Source: an uncultured Christensenellaceae bacterium
GTDB taxonomy: Bacteria; Bacillota; Clostridia; Christensenellales; Pumilibacteraceae
Direction: 5' to 3'
NCBI GenBank assembly: GCA_910587445.1
Contig: CAJULE010000008.1
Location: 1 to 59,529 of the forward strand
DNA length: 59,529 nt
This document shows positions 7,457 through 13,993 of this stretch, in pieces (positions within the stretch are counted from its first letter, which is position 1; every line of letters begins with the position of its first letter). Made by a program: the position numbers and the translations under genes. The notes below the pieces were generated by a model. It was not told the origin of the DNA. It saw only the letters and a list, made by a program, of their open reading frames with translations, and made no database searches.

Positions 7457-8668
7457 ATGGAAAATATCGAAAACAAAACGCCGCTCGTGATAGAAAACGA
7501 GAACAAAACACCCGAAAGCACAAAGCAATTAAAACGCTGGTTACTGACGATAAACAACCCGATATTTGCCGATAGCGGCTATACGGAAATTAACCCGTCC
7601 GACACCGATTTAGAGGTCAAAGAAAATCACTATGATTTGTCCGTATTACAAGAGGACGAAAACAAAGATTTTTTCGAGTTTCGGTATATTCGATACGAGC
7701 AAGACGGAAAAGCCGTTATTATTAAACGCCCGTTTTTCAAAGACTTGGAGAGCATAGAAAAATACTTTAAGAATTTGAAAGATATGGGCGGCTTGAAATA
7801 TGCGGTGTATCAGTACGAGCGGGGCGAAAACGGAACGCCACACATACAAGGCTTTATCATTTACAAGGGCGGCAAACGCTTTAAGAACGTAAAACAAGAC
7901 TTTCCGACTGCACACGTTATTATGCCGCGCGGGAGCAATTTGGAAAACCGCGACTATTGCACGAAAACCGACACGCGCATAGCCCCGCCCGTTGAAATCG
8001 GGGAGTTTAGCGAAATGCGAACGCGCAACGATATAACGCAATTTTTCGAGGCGTTAAAACTCGGTGCTGACAACATACTGCTGAAAAATATGTTTCCCGT
8101 TCTATACTCACAATACGGACCAGATAAAATAGAAAAGTTTAGACAAGACGAATTAAAAGCCGAATACGGAAAAAAGTTCCGTAATGTGATTGTAACATAT
8201 ATTTACGGAATACCCCGAACGGGCAAAACGACATACATTTACGACAATTACCCGATAGAGGACATTTGCCGAATTGACAATTACTTAAAAGGAACGTTCG
8301 AGGCATACGACCACCAAAGAATATTAGTGCTTGACGAGTTCACGGGAAAAATAGACTTGCCGTTTATGAATAACTTATTAGACAAGTTCCCCGTTCAACT
8401 GCCCGCGCGGTTTTCAAATAGGACTGCGTGTTTCGAGCAAGTTTTTATAATCTCAAACTTGCCGCTGGATAGGCTCTACAAGGACGAACAAAACGCCGCG
8501 CGCGAGGTTTACAACGCTTTTATATCAAGAATACACAACATAATAAAATTTACGGCGTTGGGCGTGTGGCACTACGAAAAAAAGGACGGCAAACAAGTGC
8601 CGCCGCCAAAACAAGCCAAACTTTCCGATTTAGTACCGATAGAGGACAACGGCGACTTGCCGTTTTAA
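7457..8668 (+). CDS. rep: CRESS-type replication initiator: HUH endonuclease plus SF3 helicase
   Basis: A 403-residue Rep with AAAGGTGG before ATG. Endonuclease motif I is WLLTINNP (28-35), motif II is GTPHIQGFI (126-134, HxQ metal site as in circoviruses), and motif III is DYCTK (166-170, catalytic Tyr167 and Lys170). The SF3 helicase follows: Walker A GIPRTGKTT (251-259), Walker B ILVLDEF (289-295) and motif C VFIISN (329-334 region). It should nick the loop at 7395, become covalently attached and unwind for rolling-circle replication. Residues 36-110 form an insert longer than in circoviruses. The C-terminus (EDNGDLPF) mimics a Bacillota SSB tip. Related Reps are known from bacterial pCRESS plasmids and integrated elements. 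Confidence 0.93.
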   Translation: MENIENKTPLVIENENKTPESTKQLKRWLLTINNPIFADSGYTEINPSDTDLEVKENHYDLSVLQEDENKDFFEFRYIRYEQDGKAVIIKRPFFKDLESIEKYFKNLKDMGGLKYAVYQYERGENGTPHIQGFIIYKGGKRFKNVKQDFPTAHVIMPRGSNLENRDYCTKTDTRIAPPVEIGEFSEMRTRNDITQFFEALKLGADNILLKNMFPVLYSQYGPDKIEKFRQDELKAEYGKKFRNVIVTYIYGIPRTGKTTYIYDNYPIEDICRIDNYLKGTFEAYDHQRILVLDEFTGKIDLPFMNNLLDKFPVQLPARFSNRTACFEQVFIISNLPLDRLYKDEQNAAREVYNAFISRIHNIIKFTALGVWHYEKKDGKQVPPPKQAKLSDLVPIEDNGDLPF

Positions 8669-8685
8669 TAAAATTGTGCTATAAT
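8657..8685 (+). promoter_or_regulatory. Promoter of the Shedu-like gene, -35 inside the rep stop region
   Basis: TTGCCG (8657-8662), 17-bp spacer, TATAAT (8680-8685) preceded by TG (TGCTATAAT, extended -10). The -35 box is formed by the Leu-Pro codons of Rep's terminal DLPF. This gives the nuclease gene its own transcription independent of rep. Confidence 0.7.
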
Positions 8686-8716
8686 TAAATTAACTTTTGC
8701 TATGGAGAAAAAATCT

Positions 8717-9790
8717 ATGCACGACGACGAAATTAAAATTGTTTCAACCTCTAATAAAACGGCAGATATGACACCTATAATAATTTTAGACGAAACAACA
8801 AGGACGCAAGTTTGTTTTGAATTGCAACAAATTGACAATGAAAAAGAACCTGAAAAAAAGTTAAAAGGTAAATTTATATATACAGTTGCAAATAAATCAA
8901 CAGGTACTTTTGATGATATTAAACGATTAAATAAAAAATCAATAAAATCGGGCGAAAGTTTTGAATTATCGCTTTCGTGTGCTGAAACTTATCAATTGTG
9001 GCGTGAATTGACCGAGAGATATAAACTCATAGAGGGTAAATATACACCATTAGGCGAAGTAACATATGTAAAAAAAGACGAGGACTATGAGAAATTAAAA
9101 ACGCTATTAAGAGATAAAAAGGGGTTGTCAAAATTATTATCAAATGCTGATTTGAATAATATAAATTTTGCTTTGAACGTTGAAAATCTAAAACGGGTAA
9201 AGAGAGAGATTGAAAGCAATTTAGAAAATAGCGGCGAAATTAAGTTTTGGCAACCATTTTTCAAGAAAAATGCTTGGATTTTATCTCAAATATTTAACGC
9301 CCCGTTAATGATTATGAAAGATTGTAATTATGTTGGTGGAAAAAGTTTAGATAATAGACACGGCAAATTCACGGATTTTATATACCAAAATAAAATTTCA
9401 AAAAATATCTCTCTAATAGAAATAAAAAATCCGACAGTAGATTTAACCAAAGAAACAAAGTACAGAACTGATGTTTTTTCAGCAAGCGAAAATTTAAGCG
9501 GTGCTATTGCTCAACTGTTAATTCAAAAAGACGAATTGTATAAAGAATATGCTACTTTACGATTAAATACAGATAGTAGTTTTGAAGCATTAAATATTAG
9601 GTGTGTTTTACTTGTTGGCAATTATTCAAAATTATCAAAAGCCGAAAAGAAATGTTTTGAAATTTATCGTAATGAATTAAGGTCTATTGAAATTATATGT
9701 TTTGATGAGTTGTTAGCAAAGATAAATCTTATGCTTGATTTATTTGAAGATAAAAAAATAGTTACTAACGATGATGATTTGCCATTTTAA
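8717..9790 (+). CDS. Shedu-type antiphage nuclease (DUF4263 family)
   Basis: ATG 8717 (MHDDEIK) is chosen because GGAG lies nine bases upstream; ATG 8702 has no ribosome binding site. It encodes 357 residues. The C-terminal half matches the Shedu/DUF4263 PD-(D/E)xK nuclease: WQPFFKKNAWILS (about 178-190), KFTDFIY with Asp220, SLIEIKNP with Glu235-x-Lys237, and a helix with Gln266 (GAIAQLLIQ). The N-terminal about 170 residues would be the sensing domain, which is variable in this family. Shedu proteins protect against phage or plasmid DNA. The gene is visibly more A+T-rich than its neighbours and has its own promoter, suggesting recently acquired cargo. It ends NDDDLPF, like a Bacillota SSB tip. 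Confidence 0.82.
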   Translation: MHDDEIKIVSTSNKTADMTPIIILDETTRTQVCFELQQIDNEKEPEKKLKGKFIYTVANKSTGTFDDIKRLNKKSIKSGESFELSLSCAETYQLWRELTERYKLIEGKYTPLGEVTYVKKDEDYEKLKTLLRDKKGLSKLLSNADLNNINFALNVENLKRVKREIESNLENSGEIKFWQPFFKKNAWILSQIFNAPLMIMKDCNYVGGKSLDNRHGKFTDFIYQNKISKNISLIEIKNPTVDLTKETKYRTDVFSASENLSGAIAQLLIQKDELYKEYATLRLNTDSSFEALNIRCVLLVGNYSKLSKAEKKCFEIYRNELRSIEIICFDELLAKINLMLDLFEDKKIVTNDDDLPF

Positions 9791-9839
9791 GCACTTACGA
9801 AAAGAAGATATTTTAAGGCGATAAAAAGGAATTTCGTAT

Positions 9840-10025
9840 ATGCAAAACAATATGCCGCTCGGAATAACGGTTATATACTTTAACGACCAAAGCAAAAACA
9901 TTTACGCCAAACTGCCGCCCGATAAAGAGCAAGCCAAAAGGCTGTCAAAGCGTATTTATAAGGACGCTATGACAGCCCTTGCAACCGAACGGGCAAGCCG
10001 TGAGCGGTTAGCCCCTTGCGACTAA
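9840..10025 (+). CDS. Small hypothetical protein
   Basis: A 61-residue protein with AAAAGGA upstream of ATG 9840. The N-terminal part is beta-like (LGITVIYFNDQSKNIYAKL) and the remainder is a charged amphipathic helix with several Arg and Lys residues. Base composition returns to that of the element rather than the A+T-rich nuclease gene, so it probably belonged to the element before the cargo was inserted. Family not recognised. Confidence 0.5.
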   Translation: MQNNMPLGITVIYFNDQSKNIYAKLPPDKEQAKRLSKRIYKDAMTALATERASRERLAPCD

Positions 10026-10136
10026 CTGTTTGCCATACAGCGGGTAGTTCGACAGTGGCAAGTCAACGGCGCAATAAAACTCCCGCCCGTTTATCTTGTA
10101 TATTACGGTGTGCGTTTTTGCCGCTTTCAGTTCCAC
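10008..10136 (-). CDS. Possible small minus-strand ORF (42 aa)
   Basis: Starting at GTG (10136-10134), the minus strand reads a protein-like stretch (KTHTVIYKINGREFYCAVDL) to TAA at 10010-10008, overlapping the 3' end of the 61-residue gene by 18 bases. There is no clear ribosome binding site, and an in-frame stop lies 24 bases upstream of the start. It may be a tiny gene or the remnant of a larger one. Confidence 0.3.
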   Translation of the reverse strand: MELKAAKTHTVIYKINGREFYCAVDLPLSNYPLYGKQLVARG

Positions 10137-10141
10137 CAGCG

Positions 10142-10190
10142 AAAACCTAAAACGAACTCATTTAACGAGAATGCGTTTTAGGTTTTTTTT
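10142..10190 (+). terminator. Strong terminator at the right end of the element gene block
   Basis: AAAACCTAAAACG (10142-10154) pairs perfectly with CGTTTTAGGTTTT (10174-10186), and the T-run continues to 10190. The A-rich 5' side makes it usable in both directions. It closes the rep-Shedu-61 aa transcription unit. Confidence 0.9.
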
Positions 10191-10321
10191 ATAAATAAAA
10201 TGATGACAGGAAAAATCGGAGTTTAGCGGAAAGCCTGCGCGCGAACCATAGATTTTCGTTGCCGTTCTTGTTTTTTCTGCGGTTTCTCGGTTAATCTTTT
10301 TTGTTGCGTTCGGTCGGTCGC

Positions 10322-10376
10322 GGCGGGTGTTTGTCCGCGCCGCGTAGCGGCGCGCTTGTTTTATCAAGCACCCGCC
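10322..10376. other. Predicted three-way-junction nucleic-acid fold
   Basis: Three perfect helices nest exactly: P1 GGCGGGTG/CACCCGCC (10322-10329/10369-10376), P2 CGCGCCGC/GCGGCGCG with GTA loop (10336-10354), and P3 CTTG/CAAG with TTTTAT loop (10355-10368). P2, P3 and P1 abut with no unpaired bases on one side, leaving only TTTGTC (10330-10335) as linker. It could be a small RNA, an attenuator, or a DNA structure such as a single-strand origin of the adjacent element. The rest of 10191-10440 shows no gene. Confidence 0.6.
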
Positions 10377-10412
10377 ACAATGCCATTATCATATTTTTCA
10401 TATCTAATGCGC

Positions 10413-10441
10413 TTGAAAAAGATTTTTATTTGTAGTATAAT
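10413..10441 (+). promoter_or_regulatory. Promoter driving a leaderless ATPase mRNA
   Basis: TTGAAA (10413-10418), 17-bp spacer, TATAAT (10436-10441). The ATG at 10448 is only six bases past the -10 box, where transcription should start, so the mRNA would have no leader and no Shine-Dalgarno site. Confidence 0.8.
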
Positions 10442-10447
10442 TTTCAT

Positions 10448-11164
10448 ATGAACAGTAATGAATTATTCATTAAAGAAATACGTTTGGATAGGCAGAACGT
10501 TCTCGCTTTTGACGAGTATCCGTTGAATATTCCCGTCATCGGTCAGTTGACAACGGTGAAGTTTATTAAACCGATTACATATCTAATTGGAGAAAACGGC
10601 GCGGGCAAATCTACGCTTATCGAAGCTCTTGCCGTAAGTATGGGGTTGAGTGCTGAGGGCGGCACACGAAATATGCTCTACGAAACGTATAATACAACGT
10701 CAGAGTTGAGCAAATATCTTAAAATATTCAAATCCGGATTGAAGCCGAAATGGAAATTTTTCTTGCGTGCCGAATCTTTTTACACTATGGCAAACAATTA
10801 CGAAAGTTATAATGAAGATATGTTTTATGATAGTTGGCACAACATGTCACACGGCGAAGCATTTTTGAAAATACTCGGGAGTTTATCCAAAGGCGGTTTG
10901 TATTTTATGGACGAACCGGAGTCGGCGTTATCGCCAAAGAATCAAATGCGTTTATTGACTATTATGCACGACCACGCACAAAACGGGTCGCAGTTTATCG
11001 TTTCTACTCATTCACCTATTTTACTATCATATATTTATGCCGATATTATGAATGTAGACGACGGGCTACGCTCCATAGCTTTTCGAGACACGAATATTTA
11101 TCAACTATATAAACGATTTCTTGACTGTCCCGAGAAAATGCAAACGTTATTGTTCGATGAATAA
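10448..11164 (+). CDS. ABC/SMC-type predicted ATPase (COG3910-like)
   Basis: A 238-residue single-domain ATPase: Walker A GENGAGKST (48-56), a signature-like MSHGEAF (133-139), Walker B LYFMDEPE (151-158) and an H-loop STHSPI (His188). It lacks membrane or substrate domains. Proteins of this type are widespread small cytosolic ATPases of unknown function, related to RecF/SMC and to the ATPases of some defence systems. There is no Shine-Dalgarno sequence; the promoter places the RNA start on the ATG. No partner gene (for example an HNH or TOPRIM nuclease) follows; the next element is a terminator at 11215. A defence role is possible but unsupported. Confidence 0.8.
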   Translation: MNSNELFIKEIRLDRQNVLAFDEYPLNIPVIGQLTTVKFIKPITYLIGENGAGKSTLIEALAVSMGLSAEGGTRNMLYETYNTTSELSKYLKIFKSGLKPKWKFFLRAESFYTMANNYESYNEDMFYDSWHNMSHGEAFLKILGSLSKGGLYFMDEPESALSPKNQMRLLTIMHDHAQNGSQFIVSTHSPILLSYIYADIMNVDDGLRSIAFRDTNIYQLYKRFLDCPEKMQTLLFDE

Positions 11165-11214
11165 AAATTGCTTGTAATATTCGTTTTAGGCTATTCTTTC
11201 TCTACTAATTTTTT

Positions 11215-11243
11215 AAAAACCCGAATTTATAGTTCGGGTTTTT
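11215..11243 (+). terminator. Terminator after the ATPase gene
   Basis: A perfect 11-bp stem: AAAAACCCGAA (11215-11225) with TTCGGGTTTTT (11233-11243), loop TTTATAG. The flanking A and T runs make it bidirectional. Confidence 0.92.
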
Positions 11244-11298
11244 AAATATGCTTTGTTTTATTTAACATGCTTGATTTCACCGGTTACGAGAGAGAAGG

Positions 11299-11320
11299 GC
11301 GGCGAGCGCAAGCGAGCCGC
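11299..11320. repeat. Hairpin with GNRA loop and tandem G-A mismatches
   Basis: GCGGC / GCCGC outer stem (11299-11303/11316-11320), tandem GA/GA (11304-11305/11314-11315), inner GC/GC and a GCAA tetraloop (11308-11311). Sheared G-A pairs and a GNRA loop are hallmarks of structured RNA. The following sequence (GCTTGTTaattcctGCACCCGtCACA) resembles that at 10353-10379, hinting at diverged copies of one intergenic module. Confidence 0.4.
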
Positions 11321-11381
11321 TTGTTAATTCCTGCACCCGTCACAGATTCGCCGACGAATTTGTTTTGACTGTGCAATACAC

Positions 11382-11410
11382 TTGAAAAAAGTTTGTTTTT
11401 GCAGTATAAT
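11382..11410 (+). promoter_or_regulatory. Promoter of a short transcription unit
   Basis: TTGAAA (11382-11387), 17-bp spacer, TATAAT (11405-11410). It closely resembles the 10413 promoter, including an A- and T-rich spacer ending GTAG/GCAG and an ATG exactly six bases past the -10 (11417). Confidence 0.8.
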
Positions 11411-11416
11411 GGAACT

Positions 11417-11552
11417 ATGAGTTGCCCGTACTTTAATGCGGAAAAAAGAGCTATTGTAAAAAACGATTGAGATAAGATTCATATATTCTCTTAAAAGGCA
11501 ATCGTTTTGCCGTTCGACGACCGACGAGAAAGATTCTCTTGTCGGTCGTTTT
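11417..11552 (+). ncRNA. Candidate ~136-nt small RNA or leaderless micropeptide transcript
   Basis: Predicted transcription starts at about 11417 and ends at a terminator (ACGACCGAC 11517-11525 with GTCGGTCGT 11541-11549, then T-run to 11552). In between is a second stem, AAAACGATTG (11460-11469) with CAATCGTTTT (11499-11508). The only reading frame is 17 codons (MSCPYFNAEKRAIVKND, 11417-11470) beginning at the predicted first base. It could be an sRNA, a micropeptide mRNA or the leftover 5' end of a lost gene. The remaining intergenic sequence from 11165 to 11680 holds only the elements listed. Confidence 0.45.
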
Positions 11553-11604
11553 CCGTCCGAACGACAGTCGCTTCGAGATAAAACGAAAATGCCTTCGCTA
11601 TTGC

Positions 11605-11633
11605 TTGATATAATCTTGTTTTTTTGTTATAAT
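11605..11633 (+). promoter_or_regulatory. Promoter of the leucine-rich-repeat genes
   Basis: TTGATA (11605-11610), 17-bp spacer, TATAAT (11628-11633), 47 bases before ATG 11681 with a GAGGAG ribosome binding site. Confidence 0.8.
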
Positions 11634-11680
11634 GGTACTGCGATTTTTACTAAGCAAAGCAACTTTGAGGAGAAAATCAT

Positions 11681-13978
11681 ATGGCAAAAAGAGTTGTGAT
11701 ACCCGAAGGGACGACGGAAATAGCCGACGGTCAATACAAACACTCGCAAATCGAAGAATTGATTTTGCCGAGCACGCTTAAAAAGATCGGCAAGGACGCG
11801 TTTGCGTACAGTTATGAACTGAAAAGGGTGACTGTCCCGAACAGTTGCACATCTATAGGCGCGCGCGCGTTCAGCGATTGCACCGCCCTGGAATATTTGG
11901 ATCTCGGGACGGGCGTAAAGACGATAGGCAATTACGCGTTCTACTATTGCAATAAGCTTAAGGAAGTGACCATTCCCGACAGCGTAACCAAAATCGGAAA
12001 TTGTGCGTTCTCCACTTGCGGCGGTCTTATTCGGAAAGACAATGTCGAGGGGATCGTATCGCTTAAAATAGGCAAGGGCGTAACAAGCATGGGCAACGGC
12101 GCTTTCTATCACAACGGCGGACTTACCGACGTTTGCATTGCCGACGGCGTTACCGCTATCGGCGACAACGCGTTTTGGGAATGTCTCAATCTCAAACGCA
12201 TAAACATTCCCGAAAGCGTCACATATATAGGAAAATGCGCGTTCTGCGGTTGCGAGGATCTCACCGAAATTATTCTTCCGCAAGGCTTGACCACCATAGG
12301 CGACGACGCCTTCAGAGGGTGCGTCGGGATTGATAGCATCGTCATACCGGAATGCGTTAATTACATAGGCAGAGAAGCTTTTGCGTATTGCAGTTCGCTT
12401 ACAAACGTGACCCTTCCCGAAAAAATCGACTTTATCGGAAGCGGAGCGTTCAGGAATTGCGGGGCGAACATAGAACGTCCGGCGCAAACGGGAAGTTCGG
12501 GCTTCGAAATGAACGGGACTACGCTTAAGACTTATTCGGGAAAGGAAACCGACGTCGTGATCCCCGACGGCGTGGAAAAAATCGCGGGCAAAGCGTTTTT
12601 CAAAAACAGCAAAATAAAGAGCATAACGATACCCGCAAGCGTCAAGACGATCGCTACACACGCAATCGAGAGCTGCGCAAAGCTCGAGCGCATAACTATA
12701 GACAAGGGGAATAAGAAATACCGCATGGTCGGAAATTGCATTATCGACATAAAAAAGAAGTCGGTCATTCTCGGCTTTGCGGACAGCACGATTCCCGCAG
12801 ACGGCAGTGTTACGAGTATCGGCGGCAGCGCGTTTTCGAGGTGTAAGACGCTTTCCGAAATCGACATACCGAGCGGCGTGACCTCGATAGGAGTGGGCGC
12901 GTTCGAAAAATGCGCAAATCTGAAAGACGTCAGACTGCCGCAAAGTCTGACCGATATAGGCAACAGCGCTTTTGCCGATTGCAAGAAGCTCGTAAGTATC
13001 GACATTCCCGAAAACGTAACTTCCATAGGCGCGCACGCATTTGACAAATGCGAGACGATAAAGACTGTAACCGTGCCCGAAAAGGTCGCGTTTATCGGCG
13101 AGGAGGCGTTTGCGCGGTGTGCGGCGCTCACCGAAATAAATTTCAACGCAACTATGTGCGCAGACTTTGTTCACAGCGATACGGCTTTTGCCGGCGTAGG
13201 CATAGCGGGCGAGGGGATAACCGTAAATATCGGCGCGGGCGTGAGTCGGATCCCGAACTATCTGTTCTATCCTTATTACGGCGACAGTGAGAGCATACCC
13301 AACATAACAAACGTGGTTTTCGCAGACGGAAGTGTTTGCACTCGGATAGGAGAATGTGCTTTCGAAAAATGCGCGGAACTGAAAAGCATAAACGTCCCGG
13401 ATAGCGTGACCGCCTTCGAATGTGAATGTTTCGCCGATTGCGCAAAGCTCGAAAGCATACATATTCCCGAGGGGACGAAAAAGATAGCTCCCTTCGCATT
13501 TAAAAATTGCGTAAGTCTCAAGGACGTACGTATACCGTCCGGCGTCGCCGAGCTGTCCTATTGTACTTTCGAGCGCTGCGGCAATCTCGACGGCATCACG
13601 GTGGACGAGGGTAACGAAAAGTATTGCAGCTTGGGCAACTGCCTGATAGAAAGGGCGAGCAAAACGCTTTGGCGCGGTTGCAACACAAGCGTCATTCCGA
13701 CGGACGGAAGCGTAACTTCTCTGAGTAATCAGGCGTTTGCGGGTTGCGCTCGGCTCGAGAGCATAAATATTCCCGACGGAGTGACCGATGTCGGTTACGG
13801 GGTGTTTGACGACTGCGTATCGCTTAAATATGTTACCGTGGCGAAAAGCGTCGAGAGATTCCGTCGCAGTTTCGAGAATTGCCCAAATATCGAAAAGATA
13901 ACGGCGCCGAAAAAACTGCTGAAAGAGTGCGACGATTTCGGGGTAAAAAATAGAAAAGTCTTATTCATAAGGATATGA
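11681..13978 (+). CDS. BspA-type leucine-rich-repeat protein without signal peptide (765 aa)
   Basis: Made almost entirely of about 23-residue LRR_5 (BspA/TpLRR) repeats of the form IGxxAFxxCxxLxxVxIPxSVTxI, more than fifteen copies. Two are followed by an island of the type GNKKYRxxGNCxI (about 345 and 645) that also occurs in the next gene. The protein begins MAKRVVIPEGTTEI, directly in a repeat strand, with no signal peptide, lipobox, membrane helix or C-terminal anchor. BspA-family proteins are usually surface adhesins, so a leaderless version is either cytoplasmic or exported by an unrecognised route. It is followed at 15 bp by a paralogue, in one operon. Confidence 0.88.
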   Translation: MAKRVVIPEGTTEIADGQYKHSQIEELILPSTLKKIGKDAFAYSYELKRVTVPNSCTSIGARAFSDCTALEYLDLGTGVKTIGNYAFYYCNKLKEVTIPDSVTKIGNCAFSTCGGLIRKDNVEGIVSLKIGKGVTSMGNGAFYHNGGLTDVCIADGVTAIGDNAFWECLNLKRINIPESVTYIGKCAFCGCEDLTEIILPQGLTTIGDDAFRGCVGIDSIVIPECVNYIGREAFAYCSSLTNVTLPEKIDFIGSGAFRNCGANIERPAQTGSSGFEMNGTTLKTYSGKETDVVIPDGVEKIAGKAFFKNSKIKSITIPASVKTIATHAIESCAKLERITIDKGNKKYRMVGNCIIDIKKKSVILGFADSTIPADGSVTSIGGSAFSRCKTLSEIDIPSGVTSIGVGAFEKCANLKDVRLPQSLTDIGNSAFADCKKLVSIDIPENVTSIGAHAFDKCETIKTVTVPEKVAFIGEEAFARCAALTEINFNATMCADFVHSDTAFAGVGIAGEGITVNIGAGVSRIPNYLFYPYYGDSESIPNITNVVFADGSVCTRIGECAFEKCAELKSINVPDSVTAFECECFADCAKLESIHIPEGTKKIAPFAFKNCVSLKDVRIPSGVAELSYCTFERCGNLDGITVDEGNEKYCSLGNCLIERASKTLWRGCNTSVIPTDGSVTSLSNQAFAGCARLESINIPDGVTDVGYGVFDDCVSLKYVTVAKSVERFRRSFENCPNIEKITAPKKLLKECDDFGVKNRKVLFIRI

Positions 13979-13993
13979 TAGGAGAACTGTTTT

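Larger units (their letters stand above)
1..10190. mobile_element. Candidate integrated CRESS-Rep ssDNA element (prophage or plasmid-like)
   Basis: A co-directional block of about twelve tightly packed genes ends in a terminator near 10.19 kb. It contains a CRESS-type Rep, a matching origin, a Zot/FtsK-HerA-like ATPase, three N-terminally anchored extracytoplasmic proteins, a sigma-like regulator and a Shedu-type nuclease. Genes overlap by ATGA or have very short gaps, as in small phages. If the circle opened between the 61-residue gene (9840) and the sigma-like gene (201), about 10 kb would be one full copy, within the size range of filamentous phages. The left edge may lie outside the window, since a partial reading frame ends at position 46. 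No integrase, capsid or typical small coat protein was recognised, so phage versus integrative plasmid stays open. Confidence 0.7.

Noticed and set aside
11627..13462. Long minus-strand open frame (611 codons) over the leucine-rich-repeat gene
   Set aside because: It mirrors the codon bias of the real plus-strand repeat gene, lacks a ribosome binding site and reads as low-complexity Arg/Tyr/Ala-rich protein.
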